Below are positions 52,263 through 62,436 of a stretch of 64,000 nt of DNA, one piece after another. Source of the DNA: Effrenium voratum (Eukaryota; Sar; Dinophyceae; Suessiales; Symbiodiniaceae); the NCBI GenBank assembly GCA_963377175.1, contig CAUJNA010003316.1:1812200-1876199 (forward strand), read 5' to 3'. Both the position numbers and the translations under genes were made by a program. The notes below the pieces were generated by a model. That model worked only from the letters and a program-made list of their open reading frames with translations. It made no database searches and was not told the DNA's origin. The first letter of the stretch is position 1. Every line of letters begins with the position of its first letter.

Positions 52263-53390
52263 TCACGCGCCCAGATTGTCAATAAAATCCTTCACTTTCG
52301 AAAAGAACCCCGCCGATTCGGGATGATTTTCGCCAGACGATTCCGTTTCGAATTCCGCAAGAAGTTCTCTTTGCCGGCGCGTCAGGTTCGTCGGTGTCTC
52401 AACCGTTACCTGAATGTACATGTCACCATGCTGGCTGGAACGCATGACCGGCATGCCCTTGCCGCGCAGACGGAACTGCTTTCCGGTCTGGGTTCCTTCG
52501 GGAACCTTGACGCGGCTTGTGCTTCCCTGAACGGTGGGAACATCAAATTGACCGCCAAGTGTTGCCGTACTCATGGAAATAGGAACGCGGCAATAAAGGT
52601 CTGCGCCATCGCGCTGGAACAGGTCGTGCGGCTTGATCGTCAGGAAGATATAAAGGTCTCCCGCAGGGCCACCACGGACCCCGGCTTCTCCTTCGCCAGC
52701 AAGACGAATACGGGTACCGTCCTCGATGCCGGCCGGTATGTTCACGGACAATGTCCGGTCCTGCGTCTTGCGGCCGGCTCCGCTGCAACTTTCGCAAGGA
52801 TCGGAAATAACCTGACCGCGGCCCTGACAGCTGGGACAGGTGCGTTCAAGCGTGAAGAACCCCTGCGCCGCGCGGACCCGCCCTGCTCCGCCACATGTTC
52901 TGCATGTAGTCGGGCTTGTGCCCGGCTTGGCGCCGGAGCCGGAACATGTGTCGCAGGTGGTGCTTGTCGGCACCTCGATTTCCACGGTCTTCCCGGAAAA
53001 TGCATCTTCCAGCGTTATGTCGAGATTGTATCGAAGATCGGCGCCGCGTTCGCGGCCACCGGAGCGGCGCCCGCCGCCCATGCCGAAAAATTCCTCGAAG
53101 ATGTCGGACATGGTTGACGAAAAATCGTGCGCCCCGGCACCACCGCCACCGCCGAATCCGCCGTTTTCGAAGGCAGCATGCCCGAACCGGTCATATGCTG
53201 CGCGCTTCTGGCCGTCCTTCAGCGTGTCGTAAGCCTCGTTGACTTCCTTGAAACGGGTTTCGGCCTCTGCATCCCCGGGGTTCCGGTCGGGATGGTATTG
53301 CATCGCCATCTTGCGGTAAGCGCTTTTGAGCGCCTTTTCATCCGCCTCGCGAGATACCCCCAGTACCTCGTAGAAATCACGTTTGGACAT
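52263..53390 (-). CDS. dnaJ: Chaperone protein DnaJ
   Basis: Hsp40 co-chaperone of DnaK. J domain [20 protein letters not shown] with HPD in [10 protein letters not shown]; Gly/Phe-rich linker ([15 protein letters not shown]); four zinc-binding CxxCxGxG repeats ([32 protein letters not shown]); and a C-terminal substrate-binding domain. The frame is open ten codons further upstream, but ATG 53,390 is the family start (375 residues). Lies 164 bases downstream of dnaK and probably shares its heat-shock promoter. Confidence 0.97.
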   Translation of the reverse strand: MSKRDFYEVLGVSREADEKALKSAYRKMAMQYHPDRNPGDAEAETRFKEVNEAYDTLKDGQKRAAYDRFGHAAFENGGFGGGGGAGAHDFSSTMSDIFEEFFGMGGGRRSGGRERGADLRYNLDITLEDAFSGKTVEIEVPTSTTCDTCSGSGAKPGTSPTTCRTCGGAGRVRAAQGFFTLERTCPSCQGRGQVISDPCESCSGAGRKTQDRTLSVNIPAGIEDGTRIRLAGEGEAGVRGGPAGDLYIFLTIKPHDLFQRDGADLYCRVPISMSTATLGGQFDVPTVQGSTSRVKVPEGTQTGKQFRLRGKGMPVMRSSQHGDMYIQVTVETPTNLTRRQRELLAEFETESSGENHPESAGFFSKVKDFIDNLGA

Positions 53391-53516
53391 CAAGAGCTCT
53401 CGGTCTTGTTGTTGCGCCACCGGCGGCCAGGATATCTCCGGCGCCCAGGACGGCGAAAGCGCCGGACACGAGAACCCGTTTTACCGGGTAATCAAGCGAC
53501 CGGCGCCAGACTTGAA

Positions 53517-53542
53517 CAGCCAGCCGGACATCCGGCTGGCTG
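53517..53542 (-). terminator. Strong stem-loop between dnaK and dnaJ
   Basis: CAGCCAGCCGG and CCGGCTGGCTG form a perfect 11-bp stem with a 4-base loop, 12 bases after the dnaK stop. The T-run is weak, so it may act as a partial terminator or mRNA stabiliser, giving more DnaK than DnaJ. Confidence 0.6.
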
Positions 53543-53554
53543 CAGTTTCGTGGT

Positions 53555-55471
53555 TTAAGCGGACTTCTTGTCGTCTTCGTCTTTGACTTCTTCGAAATCC
53601 GCGTCGACAACGTCATCCTCGGCTTCGGAAGCGGCTTCCTCGCCACCTTCTGCTTCGGCGTCAGCCTGGGCTGCCTGATACATGGCTTCCCCGAGCTTCA
53701 TCGACGCTTCCGCAAGAGCCTGCGTCTTGGCCTTGATGTCTTCCAGGTCCTCGCCTTCAAGCGTGGATTTCAGATCTTCCAGAGCGCTTTCGATCGCGGC
53801 CTTGTCTTCCTCGGAAACCTTGTCGCCGTAATCCTTGAGCGACTTGTCCGTGGAATGCACCAGGGATTCACCCTGGTTCCTGGCTTCGACAAGTTCCTTG
53901 CGTTTCTTGTCTTCATCCGCGTGGGATTCCGCGTCCTTGATCATCTGGTCGATGTCAGTGTCGCTGAGACCACCGGACGCCTGGATACGGATTTGTTGCT
54001 CCTTGCCGGTACCCTTGTCCTTTGCGGACACGTTGACGATACCGTTGGCATCGATGTCGAAGGTGACTTCGATCTGAGGTACGCCGCGCGGTGCCGGAGG
54101 AAGGCCGACCAGGTCGAACTGGCCAAGGACCTTGTTGTCCGCGGCCATTTCACGCTCACCCTGGAAAACACGGATGGTCACAGCCGTCTGATTGTCTTCA
54201 GCCGTAGAGAACACCTGGCCTTTTTTGGTCGGGATCGTCGTGTTGCGGTCGATCAGACGGGTGAAGACACCACCAAGCGTCTCAATACCCAGCGACAGCG
54301 GCGTGACGTCGAGCAGGAGAACGTCCTTGACGTCGCCCTGAAGAACGCCGGCCTGGATCGCAGCACCCATGGCCACGACTTCGTCGGGGTTCACACCCTT
54401 GTGCGGCTCTTTGCCGAAGAAGGCCTTAACGGTCTCCTGGATCTTAGGCATACGGGTCATGCCGCCGACCAGAACCACTTCGTCGATATCACCGGCAGCC
54501 AGACCTGCGTCCTTCAGAGCCGCCTTCATCGGATTGCTGGTCCGCTTGACCAGATCCTCGACCAGCGCTTCGAATTTCGCACGTGTCAGCTTGAGCGTCA
54601 GGTGTTTCGGACCGGATGCGTCAGCCGTAATGAACGGCAAGTTGATTTCGGTCTGAGACGAAGAGGACAGCTCGATCTTTGCCTTTTCGGCGGCCTCTTT
54701 CAGACGCTGCAGGGCCAGCTTGTCGTTTTTCAGGTCAATGCCCTGGTCCTTCTTGAACTCAGCGGCAAGATAGTCGACGAGAACCATGTCGAAATCTTCA
54801 CCACCGAGGAAGGTATCGCCGTTGGTGGACTTCACTTCAAAGACACCGTCGCCGATTTCCAGGATGGAGACGTCGAACGTACCACCACCAAGGTCATAAA
54901 CCGCGATGGTCTTGCCGTCGTTCTTTTCCAGTCCGTAGGCAAGCGCTGCCGCGGTCGGCTCGTTGATGATGCGCAGCACTTCCAGACCGGCAATCTTGCC
55001 TGCATCCTTGGTGGCCTGACGCTGGGCGTCATTGAAATACGCCGGAACGGTAATGACCGCCTGGGTTACCGTTTCGCCGAGATAGCTCTCGGCGGTTTCC
55101 TTCATCTTCTGCAAGATGAAAGCGGAGACCTGGGACGGGGAGTACTTGTCGCCGTTGGCTTCCACCCACGCATCGCCATTGTCGGCCTTGACGATTTCGA
55201 ACGGGACAAGTTTCTTGTCCTTGCCGACGGTCGGGTCGTCGTAACGGCGACCGATCAGCCGCTTGACTGCAAACAGCGTGTTTGTCGGATTGGTGACTGC
55301 CTGGCGTTTCGCCGGCTGGCCTACAAGCCGTTCACCGTCGTCGGAAAACGCCACCATCGATGGAGTGGTACGGGCGCCTTCTGCGTTTTCGATAACTTTT
55401 GGTTCCTTGCCGTCCATGACGGCGACGCACGAGTTGGTCGTGCCGAGGTCGATACCAATGACCTTTGCCAT
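53555..55471 (-). CDS. dnaK: Chaperone protein DnaK (Hsp70)
   Basis: Full-length 638-residue Hsp70. N-terminal [20 protein letters not shown], ATPase signatures [19 protein letters not shown] and [15 protein letters not shown], linker region [18 protein letters not shown], and the acidic C-terminal tail ([18 protein letters not shown]). The frame is open 21 codons upstream, but ATG 55,471 is the family start, with AGAGAGGC upstream. Refolds proteins with DnaJ and GrpE. Driven by the RpoH-type promoter at 55,606-55,634. Confidence 0.98.
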   Translation of the reverse strand: MAKVIGIDLGTTNSCVAVMDGKEPKVIENAEGARTTPSMVAFSDDGERLVGQPAKRQAVTNPTNTLFAVKRLIGRRYDDPTVGKDKKLVPFEIVKADNGDAWVEANGDKYSPSQVSAFILQKMKETAESYLGETVTQAVITVPAYFNDAQRQATKDAGKIAGLEVLRIINEPTAAALAYGLEKNDGKTIAVYDLGGGTFDVSILEIGDGVFEVKSTNGDTFLGGEDFDMVLVDYLAAEFKKDQGIDLKNDKLALQRLKEAAEKAKIELSSSSQTEINLPFITADASGPKHLTLKLTRAKFEALVEDLVKRTSNPMKAALKDAGLAAGDIDEVVLVGGMTRMPKIQETVKAFFGKEPHKGVNPDEVVAMGAAIQAGVLQGDVKDVLLLDVTPLSLGIETLGGVFTRLIDRNTTIPTKKGQVFSTAEDNQTAVTIRVFQGEREMAADNKVLGQFDLVGLPPAPRGVPQIEVTFDIDANGIVNVSAKDKGTGKEQQIRIQASGGLSDTDIDQMIKDAESHADEDKKRKELVEARNQGESLVHSTDKSLKDYGDKVSEEDKAAIESALEDLKSTLEGEDLEDIKAKTQALAEASMKLGEAMYQAAQADAEAEGGEEAASEAEDDVVDADFEEVKDEDDKKSA

Positions 55472-55605
55472 ATGTGCCTCTCTTTCTAGCAAACCGGATA
55501 GACCCGTGAAGGCGTCAAATCCGGCTCCTCTCACTTGGGTTCCGGGAAAAACCCGGACATCACGCCAGAGCGAATGCTCAGGATTTAGCGCGAAGCTTGA
55601 CCGCT

Positions 55606-55634
55606 ATATAGGTGGATGAAACTTTGCCTGCAAG
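55606..55634 (-). promoter_or_regulatory. RpoH (sigma-32) heat-shock promoter of dnaK
   Basis: On the minus strand, -35 CTTGCA (55,629-55,634), a 16-base spacer, then -10 CCTATAT (55,606-55,612). This matches the alphaproteobacterial RpoH consensus (CTTG...CCTATNT). Start of transcription would be near 55,600, leaving a ~130-base leader before dnaK. Confidence 0.75.
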
Positions 55635-55816
55635 ACATCTGTCCACTGACAATTGCCTGACATGGCGGATAATTCTTCCCAGATGGTTACTGTTCGGGTG
55701 TCGATAGCAAATCCAGAACCATTTGCAAGCGTTTCTCCCGGTTTTCGGAAATGCTTTAAACTTTTGACCTAGGGTCTCGACAAAAATCGGGATTTGCCCT
55801 GCCAAAGGAGGCTGCC

Positions 55817-56629
55817 GTGAATGATCCTGAACTCTGGAATCGTATCCATAGCTGCCATCCCGACGTCGTGGAGGCCGACCTTCCCTTCTCGAAGCGTCTG
55901 GCCCGTGACAACGACTGGACACATGATTACGCCCTCAAGGTAATAGTCGAATATCTTCGATTTGCATATCTGAGCCGGATGAAGGCCGGAATGGTGACCC
56001 CAAGCGACGAGGTGGACCAGGCCTGGCACCTGCACCTCACCTATACGCGCCATTACTGGGGACCGTTCAAGGACGCACTCGGTGGTCCGCTCCACCACAT
56101 GCCAACCAAAGGCGGCGCCGACCAGTCCGCGCTTTTCCGCGATGCCTATCAAAAGACGCTGGAGCTTTACCAGTCCGAATTCGGCAATCCACCGCCTGAA
56201 GATATCTGGCCACCAGCGGACATCCGGTTCGGCAGGGCACCGCATTTCATGCGGATCAACTCGAAGGATGTCTGGCTCCTCCCAAAACCTCGATTGCCCT
56301 ACTCGGTCTTGCTGACATGTCAAAGGCTCACAAACATTCCGGCACGGGTTTATGGTGCGCTGATTTCCCTGTTCGCCCTTTTGTTCGGTACCGGTCTTGC
56401 CTTTGCGCATGGACAGCCTGCGGGTGACACGCTTCTGGAAAAACTGCGCAACATGGTCTGGCACTGGGCAAGCGAGCACACATTGTGGTTCATTCTCGGC
56501 GTGGTCGTCATTGTTCTTCTCGTCCGCGCGATCTTCATCAAGGCGACCGGGAGTTCGTCCGGATGCGGCGCCGGATGTGGTGGGGGTGACAGCGGAGGCG
56601 GGTCGGGCTGTGGAGGCTGCGGAGACTGA
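55817..56629 (+). CDS. Membrane protein with GRDP-like domain and Gly/Cys-rich tail (TIGR04222-type)
   Basis: The 270 residues consist of an N-terminal helical domain with DEVDQAWHLHLTYTRHYW, the His-rich signature of glycine-rich-domain proteins. Two transmembrane helices follow (VYGALISLFALLFGTGLAFA and LWFILGVVVIVLLVRAIFI). The short C-terminal tail is almost only Gly, Ser and Cys (GCGAGCGGGDSGG...GCGGCGD). Start is GTG 55,817 with AAAGGAGGC upstream. Function unknown. The tail has six cysteines and could bind metal or form disulfides; this is an inference. Transcribed away from dnaK, with alkB following after 11 bases. Confidence 0.75.
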   Translation: MNDPELWNRIHSCHPDVVEADLPFSKRLARDNDWTHDYALKVIVEYLRFAYLSRMKAGMVTPSDEVDQAWHLHLTYTRHYWGPFKDALGGPLHHMPTKGGADQSALFRDAYQKTLELYQSEFGNPPPEDIWPPADIRFGRAPHFMRINSKDVWLLPKPRLPYSVLLTCQRLTNIPARVYGALISLFALLFGTGLAFAHGQPAGDTLLEKLRNMVWHWASEHTLWFILGVVVIVLLVRAIFIKATGSSSGCGAGCGGGDSGGGSGCGGCGD

Positions 56630-56640
56630 GTTTATACTTT

Positions 56641-57276
56641 ATGGGAAAGAGCATGCAGGACATTCCGATCAACGGCCTGACCGGCCTTGCCTATCATCCT
56701 GGATATTTCGACCGCACAGCTCAGGAACACCTTCTGGAGCAAGTCCGCTCGATTGTTGCCGCTGCGCCGCTTTACCAACCGGTGATGCCAAAGACAGGCA
56801 AGCCTTTTTCAGTGAAAATGAGCAATTGCGGGCCGCTTGGCTGGGTTTCGGATATCAACGGCTACCGCTACCAGGAAAGCCATCCTGCAACCGGGGACGC
56901 CTGGCCGGAGATCCCGGACAGCCTGCTGGCTTTGTGGAGTGATCTTGCACCCGAAGCTCCCCGGCCTGAAGCCTGTCTCGTCAATTTCTACGAACCCGGT
57001 GCAAAGATGGGCCTTCATCAGGACCGGGACGAGCAGACTTTCGCTGCTCCGGTCATTTCCGTTTCGCTCGGCGACACAGCAACATTCCGGGTCGGTGGTC
57101 TTAAGCGGACCGGCCCCACCAGGTCTTTCCGGCTTCAGTCGGGAGACGTCGTGGTTTTGGGTGGTGACGCCCGCCTTGCCTATCATGGTATCGACCGCGT
57201 CCTCAAAGGAACGTCGACGTTGCTGAAGAATGGCGGGCGCATCAATCTGACGCTCAGGCGGGTAACAGAGCCATAG
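56641..57276 (+). CDS. alkB: AlkB-family 2-oxoglutarate/Fe(II) dioxygenase, nucleic acid demethylase
   Basis: Oxidative demethylase of the 1-methyladenine/3-methylcytosine type. Motifs: VNFYEPGAKMGLHQDRDE (NxYxPG then the H-x-D iron ligands), the third iron-ligand His in RLAYHGIDRV, and RINLTLRR (the RxNxTxR 2-oxoglutarate motif). Substrate lid region MSNCGPLGWVSDINGYRY. Its 211 residues fit E. coli AlkB. An alternative start is ATG 56,653, preceded by GGGAAAG. Repair of alkylated DNA is expected from the family. Confidence 0.92.
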   Translation: MGKSMQDIPINGLTGLAYHPGYFDRTAQEHLLEQVRSIVAAAPLYQPVMPKTGKPFSVKMSNCGPLGWVSDINGYRYQESHPATGDAWPEIPDSLLALWSDLAPEAPRPEACLVNFYEPGAKMGLHQDRDEQTFAAPVISVSLGDTATFRVGGLKRTGPTRSFRLQSGDVVVLGGDARLAYHGIDRVLKGTSTLLKNGGRINLTLRRVTEP

Positions 57277-57317
57277 TCACAGCTCATCCATGACCAAAAG
57301 AGGGGCCAGATTCATCG

Positions 57318-57671
57318 ATGCGCGATGAAACCATCAATGTCCTGTTTGTATGCAGCCGTAACAGATGGCGAAGCCCGACCGCAGAAACCCTCTTCAGGTC
57401 GTTTCCCGGCATTCGTGCACGCTCTTGCGGAACAAGCAAGGCTGCGCGCAAGCAGGTACAGAACGCCGACATTGACTGGGCTGATCTCGTCCTTGTGATG
57501 GAGGATGAGCATTCCTCAAGACTAAAAGCCCGCTTTCGTCAGCTCCTGAATTCGGAAGTTGTTTACGTGCTCGATATCCCGGACGAGTTCCAATTCATGG
57601 ATCCCGACCTGGTGGATATTCTTGAGCAGACCGTTCCTCCCATCCTCCTGGCTGCACTCAAACAAGACTGA
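57318..57671 (+). CDS. Low-molecular-weight protein-tyrosine-phosphatase-like protein
   Basis: The 117 residues have the P-loop near the start: VLFVCSRNRWRSPTAETLF, matching C-x5-R-S. The rest is shorter than classical LMW-PTPs (~150 residues), and the usual C-terminal DPY loop is replaced by VLDIPDEFQFMDPDLVDIL, a form seen in small bacterial relatives that may be phosphatases or arsenate-reductase-like. Starts at ATG 57,318. Its last 14 bases overlap convergently with the MAPEG gene. Confidence 0.75.
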   Translation: MRDETINVLFVCSRNRWRSPTAETLFRSFPGIRARSCGTSKAARKQVQNADIDWADLVLVMEDEHSSRLKARFRQLLNSEVVYVLDIPDEFQFMDPDLVDILEQTVPPILLAALKQD

Positions 57672-58098
57672 TCAGTCCTGCAACCGCGATCACGATATTG
57701 GCCAGGAGGCACGTGACGAACGCAATTGTGCGCGGACCGCCTGCGATCCTGCCAATCCCGCCATAGTAAAATGCCCAGAACAGGATGCGTGCGAGGAGAT
57801 AGATCCCGCATACCGAATTGACGACAAGTGGTGAGGCGCCAGCCGCCACCGCAACAAACACAGCTGCAAGAAATGCGGGGAAACTCTCGGCGGAATTCTG
57901 ATAGGTCCTGATTGCCCTGAAACTCAGCTTCGAATGATCGAACTGTAGCGGCATGCCCGGCGTCTGCTCTTCTTTGGCAAATGCCAGCGGGGCAGTCAGA
58001 AAGCTCTGGATCAGAACGACCAGAACCAACGCGCCGAGAACGAGAAATGTTGGCTTGTAGGCGTTGATGTAAGGGATTGCTTCGAACAGGTTTTCCAT
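57658..58098 (-). CDS. MAPEG-family membrane protein
   Basis: Membrane-associated eicosanoid/glutathione metabolism family. The 146 residues contain four hydrophobic helices and the family motif RTYQNSAESFPAFLAAVF in the second to third helix. Bacterial members may be glutathione transferases or peroxidases; the substrate is not predictable. Starts at ATG 58,098, divergent from the TetR gene with a 115-base shared upstream region. Confidence 0.85.
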   Translation of the reverse strand: MENLFEAIPYINAYKPTFLVLGALVLVVLIQSFLTAPLAFAKEEQTPGMPLQFDHSKLSFRAIRTYQNSAESFPAFLAAVFVAVAAGASPLVVNSVCGIYLLARILFWAFYYGGIGRIAGGPRTIAFVTCLLANIVIAVAGLISLV

Positions 58099-58213
58099 AT
58101 CGCGGTCCGGTTTGATTTCAAAAAAGACAAACCGTTCTTGCCACTTTTCTATTTATGTTAAAGAACATTTTTTGTGCCTCACTAGAATAAGACGTCACGC
58201 TTTGGAGGTTTGA

Positions 58214-58801
58214 TTGCCTTATAGTGCCCAACACAAGTCGGCGACACGGAACCGGATCGTGGAATGTGCCCGTATCCTGTTTAACCGACATGGATTTTCA
58301 GAGGTTTCCATAGACACGATCATGGCGGAAGCCGGCCTGACACGAGGCGGGTTCTACAACCATTTCAGGAACAAGGAAGAGCTCTACGCTGAAGCGGTTG
58401 CCTCGTTTCTGAACGGACGGGGGAAGACCTGGCGGGACGAAGCCGGTGTCGATCCGGCAAATGGCGGCCCGCAAACCGTTCGCGACATGATAGAAAGCTA
58501 TCTTTCAGACAAGCATCTCGGGGATCTTGAAGGGCAGTGCCCGATGATCGCTCTGCCGTCTGATGTCGCGCGTGCAACGTCCGAAGTCCGGACCGCCTAC
58601 GAGGCGTTGTTGCGGGCCATGATCTGGCTGTTCGAACACAATCTGCCCGACCGGGTCGACAAACGCGAAAAAGCCATTGGTTTGGCCGCGACCTGCATCG
58701 GCGGCATGGTTTTGTCGCGGACGATCGACGACAGGGTCCTTGCTGAAGAAATCCGAACGATTTCGAAAAAGATTGCTCTCGATCACATCGAAACGTGCTA
58801 G
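58214..58801 (+). CDS. TetR/AcrR-family transcriptional regulator
   Basis: The 195 residues begin with a TetR-type N-terminal helix-turn-helix (ATRNRIVECARILFNRHGFS, SIDTIMAEAGLTRGGFYNHF, NKEELYAEAV). A C-terminal TetR_C ligand-binding domain follows (GQCPMIALPSDVARATSEVR), similar to the NemR/AcuR-like group. Starts at TTG 58,214, eight bases after GGAGG. It probably controls itself and the divergent MAPEG gene. Confidence 0.88.
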   Translation: MPYSAQHKSATRNRIVECARILFNRHGFSEVSIDTIMAEAGLTRGGFYNHFRNKEELYAEAVASFLNGRGKTWRDEAGVDPANGGPQTVRDMIESYLSDKHLGDLEGQCPMIALPSDVARATSEVRTAYEALLRAMIWLFEHNLPDRVDKREKAIGLAATCIGGMVLSRTIDDRVLAEEIRTISKKIALDHIETC

Positions 58802-58880
58802 CGGAACGATCAGCAGGCGGCCACACGCGCAACTCTGCTCAACCCGATACCCGTCTCGGCGGGTAGACCGGATCCACCGT

Positions 58881-60461
58881 TCATATCGCGAGATATGTCA
58901 GCACCAATGCACAGGCTGCGATCACCCACAGGGCGATGCGTCCGGATCGGGTGTGACGGGCTTCCGCCTTGCCGATAGTTTCCGCCGTTTCCCGGTCGAA
59001 CCGCAAGCCGTCTCTTGTCATTCTTTCAAGCGCTTCCGACATGTGCCCGATCCTGTCGGCAAAGATCGGCAAGTCGTTCGCGGCTCGTGTCAGGGCCGAC
59101 ACGACATCTCCGGCGTCACGCAACTTGCCGACCGGACCCAGATGCTCCTTTATCCAGCTGCCGACGACCGGTTCGGCGGTCCGCCACATATCGAGGTTCG
59201 GATTGAGTGAGCGGGCAACGCCCTCCACAACAACCATCGTCTTTTGAAGCATGATCAACTGCGTCTGGGTCCGCATGTCGAAGAGCTCGGTCACCTCGAA
59301 CAGCTGGGTCAACAGGCGCGCCATGGAGATTTCGCTGGCGTCGTGACCGTGGATGGGTTCTCCGATGGCCCGGATGGCCTGGGCAAACATGTCGACATCC
59401 TGATCAGCCGGGACGTAACCAGCCTCGAAATGAACTTCGGCTACGCGTCTGTAGTTACGCGTGATGAAACCGAAAAGGATCTCGGCCAGAAAGCGCCGTT
59501 CACGCTTGTTCAACCGGCCGGTGATACCAAAATCGACGGCGACAAGCGTACCGTCCGGATGAACGAACAGATTGCCCTGGTGCATGTCCGCGTGGAAAAA
59601 GCCGTCGCGCAGGGTATGACGCAGGAAACTCTGGATAACGGCGGCACCCAGCGCTTCCAGATCATGTCCGTCCTCGATCAACCCGTCGACGTCCGACATC
59701 TTGCGGCCGTCGATCCATTCCATGGTCAGGACGCCCTTTGCCGTGTGCATCCAGTTAACGGATGGAACGCGGAAACCGGGATCATCTGACGTGTTTTCCG
59801 CCATTTCGGAAAGAGCCGCTGCTTCGAGACGGAAATCCATTTCAATCGCGACCGACTGCGCCAGCGTGTCGACGATGGCCACGGGGCGAAGCCTGCGGGA
59901 CGGGGCGTGGAACCGTTCGGCCAGTCTTGCGACCAGGTAGTAGCTCTGCAGGTCACGTTGAAACCGGCGGGCAACGCCGGGGCGCAGAACCTTTACGGCA
60001 ACCTTTTCTTCCGACCCGTCCTTCTGCGTGATGATGGCGGGATGAACCTGTGCGATGGATGCTGCGGCGACGGCCTCACCGAATTCATCGAAGATTTCGT
60101 CGACCGGGCGCCCGAGTTGCTCGCAAACGGCTGCTCTTGCCGCCTCGTGATCGAAAGCCGGCAGCCGGTCCTGCAGCGCAGACAATTCCCGTGCCGCATC
60201 CTTGCCGACCACATCTGCCCTCGTCGCGAGAAACTGGCCAAGCTTGACGTAGGAGGGGCCAAGCTTGTTGAGTGCATCCGACAGACGCAGTTCCGCGCTC
60301 TTGTCCTTGACCGATCGGCGCTCCAGCAGACGGGCCATTGCGATGCCAATGCGCGGACCGGTCGGAAGGTCCGGCAAGGCAACAAGACCGAACACACCTT
60401 CGCGCGCCATCACAAATCCCGCCCGCGCCAGACGGAAAAAAGACATTACCGGAAGCGTCAT
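58881..60461 (-). CDS. ubiB: Ubiquinone biosynthesis protein UbiB (ABC1/ADCK-type atypical kinase)
   Basis: The 526 residues show UbiB hallmarks in order: the KxGQ motif (LGPSYVKLGQFLATRADVVG), the Ala-rich loop AAASIAQVHPA, VAVKVLRPG lysine, catalytic HADMHQGNLFV and metal-binding VAVDFGITGRL, plus a C-terminal membrane helix (IALWVIAACALVLTYLAI). Needed for ubiquinone synthesis, probably in an ATPase/lipid-handling role. Starts three bases after ubiE, forming a ubiE-ubiB operon. Confidence 0.96.
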   Translation of the reverse strand: MTLPVMSFFRLARAGFVMAREGVFGLVALPDLPTGPRIGIAMARLLERRSVKDKSAELRLSDALNKLGPSYVKLGQFLATRADVVGKDAARELSALQDRLPAFDHEAARAAVCEQLGRPVDEIFDEFGEAVAAASIAQVHPAIITQKDGSEEKVAVKVLRPGVARRFQRDLQSYYLVARLAERFHAPSRRLRPVAIVDTLAQSVAIEMDFRLEAAALSEMAENTSDDPGFRVPSVNWMHTAKGVLTMEWIDGRKMSDVDGLIEDGHDLEALGAAVIQSFLRHTLRDGFFHADMHQGNLFVHPDGTLVAVDFGITGRLNKRERRFLAEILFGFITRNYRRVAEVHFEAGYVPADQDVDMFAQAIRAIGEPIHGHDASEISMARLLTQLFEVTELFDMRTQTQLIMLQKTMVVVEGVARSLNPNLDMWRTAEPVVGSWIKEHLGPVGKLRDAGDVVSALTRAANDLPIFADRIGHMSEALERMTRDGLRFDRETAETIGKAEARHTRSGRIALWVIAACALVLTYLAI

Positions 60462-60464
60462 CGA

Positions 60465-61268
60465 TCAGAATTTCCAGCCAAAATGCAAGGCGGCAATCCC
60501 ACCTGAATAATTGCGATACCCCACGCGCTCGAACCCGGCCTCACGGATCATTTCAACAAAACGTTCCTGACCCGGAAACTTGCGAATCGATTCCACCAGG
60601 TACTGATAGGGATCCGCGTCGCCGGTCACCCACTTGCCGATCGGCGGGATCGCGTTGAAGGAAAAAGTGTCATAGACCTTGTCCAGGACAGGGATGTCCA
60701 CTTCGGAAAACTCAAGACAGAGAAAACGGCCGCCGCGCTTCAAAACCCGGTGGGCTTCGCCAAGGGCTTTCGGGATATCCGGAACGTTGCGGATCCCGAA
60801 CGCAATTGTGTAGGCGTCGAAACTCTTGTCGGGAAACGGCAGTTCCTCGGCATTGCCCTGCGAAAAGGTTATCAGATCGGAGAGGCCCGCCTTGGCAGCC
60901 CGGTCCCGTCCGACGGACAACATGGATTCGTTGATGTCGCAAACCACCGCCTCGACGGCTTCGTTCGACCGGCGAACCACCCTGGTGGCAATATCACCGG
61001 TGCCACCGGCGACATCGAGAAGACGCCAGCCGGACGCCGACGATTTGGACGGCGCCAGATAGGACACCATTGCGTCTTTCCACACCCTGTGGAAACCACC
61101 CGACATGAGATCGTTCATCAGGTCGTAGCGGTCCGCAACCTTGTGAAAGACGTCATCCACCAGCGACTGCTTCTGTCCTTCGGCAACCCTGGTGAAGCCA
61201 AAGCTTGTCGGCATGTCCTCGGGTGTGCGGCCCGATGTCCCCGACTGTCCCTGGATCTGTTGCGTCAT
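60465..61268 (-). CDS. ubiE: Ubiquinone/menaquinone methyltransferase UbiE
   Basis: C-methyltransferase that methylates the demethoxy-quinol ring. Signature [20 protein letters not shown] motif [26 protein letters not shown], and the second UbiE signature [21 protein letters not shown] 30-residue hydrophilic N-terminal extension precedes the fold. ATG 61,268, divergent from mutM with 161 bases between. Confidence 0.97.
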   Translation of the reverse strand: MTQQIQGQSGTSGRTPEDMPTSFGFTRVAEGQKQSLVDDVFHKVADRYDLMNDLMSGGFHRVWKDAMVSYLAPSKSSASGWRLLDVAGGTGDIATRVVRRSNEAVEAVVCDINESMLSVGRDRAAKAGLSDLITFSQGNAEELPFPDKSFDAYTIAFGIRNVPDIPKALGEAHRVLKRGGRFLCLEFSEVDIPVLDKVYDTFSFNAIPPIGKWVTGDADPYQYLVESIRKFPGQERFVEMIREAGFERVGYRNYSGGIAALHFGWKF

Positions 61269-61429
61269 GAATGCGCCTCCTGGCGGATACTTGTCTCGAA
61301 TTCACTTCAAATCGCGCCGGACAATAGTACAAGCACCCGACAAGCGCTATCTTTGCCAGCCTTCAAAGCCATATGCCGCAGGCCTATAGCGTGCAAAAGA
61401 AACAGAAACCAGTGTTGAGAGATCCGTAG

Positions 61430-62323
61430 ATGCCTGAATTGCCGGAAGTTGAAACGGTCAAGCGGGGACTTGCTCCGACCTTCGAAGGTGCAAAAATCGT
61501 CTCCGTCGATCAGAACCGTCCGGACCTCAGGTTTGCGTTCCCCGACCGGTTCGCAAGCCGCCTTGCCGGGCAGCGGGTCGCTGCCCTGTCACGGCGCTCA
61601 AAGTATCTTCTGGCTGACATCGACAGTGGTGATGTTCTCGTCATGCACCTTGGAATGTCCGGATCATTCCGGGTCGAGAACGATTCCGTGCAACACGCAC
61701 CCGGTGATTTTGCACATGAGAGAAACAAGGACCCGAAACACGATCACGTGGTGTTTCACCTGAAGACGAGTGAAAGTGCCACTGCGCGCATCATATATAA
61801 TGATCCGCGCAGGTTTGGCTTCATGACCCTGATCCCCCGCCCACAACTGGACGAACACGCATACTTCAAGGATCTGGGAATGGAGCCGCTTGGAAACGAT
61901 CTCAGCGGCGAAACCCTGGCTCGCCTGTTTGCAGGCCGCAAGTCACCGCTCAAGGCAGCGCTCCTGAACCAGAAACTTATCGCCGGGCTCGGAAACATTT
62001 ATGTGTGCGAAGCGTTGTGGCGCAGCGGTCTCAGTCCGGAACGTGTCGCAGGCACCCTGACGACGACGTCCGGAAAGCCTACAAAAAAGGCTGAGGAACT
62101 TGCAATCCACATTCGCGAGACGCTTCATGATGCCATCCGTGCAGGCGGTTCCTCGCTGCGCGACCATACCCAGGCAGACGGTACTCTCGGTTACTTCCAG
62201 CATTCCTTCGCCGTTTACGATCGGGAAGGCGAAGCTTGCCGGAAAAAGGGCTGCAAAGGCACGATTGCACGCCTCGTCCAATCCAATCGCTCCACCTTTC
62301 ATTGCCCGGTTTGCCAGTCCTGA
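61430..62323 (+). CDS. mutM: Formamidopyrimidine-DNA glycosylase MutM (Fpg)
   Basis: Base-excision repair glycosylase/AP lyase removing 8-oxoguanine. Starts with [15 protein letters not shown] (catalytic Pro2, Glu3); [11 protein letters not shown] carries the conserved lysine. Helix-two-turn-helix in [21 protein letters not shown]-terminal zinc finger CRKKGCKG ... FHCPVCQS in the Cx4C form common in Hyphomicrobiales. 297 residues, complete. Confidence 0.97.
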   Translation: MPELPEVETVKRGLAPTFEGAKIVSVDQNRPDLRFAFPDRFASRLAGQRVAALSRRSKYLLADIDSGDVLVMHLGMSGSFRVENDSVQHAPGDFAHERNKDPKHDHVVFHLKTSESATARIIYNDPRRFGFMTLIPRPQLDEHAYFKDLGMEPLGNDLSGETLARLFAGRKSPLKAALLNQKLIAGLGNIYVCEALWRSGLSPERVAGTLTTTSGKPTKKAEELAIHIRETLHDAIRAGGSSLRDHTQADGTLGYFQHSFAVYDREGEACRKKGCKGTIARLVQSNRSTFHCPVCQS

Positions 62324-62436
62324 AAGACAAGACCGAACGCCGGCCACCTCCTTTTTGCCAACCTTGCCAGACGTGCCCCCGGTCGGCTAGGCATGTCGCG
62401 TCTATTTGATATGTGCTGGCACTGGGAGCAGGCGAA

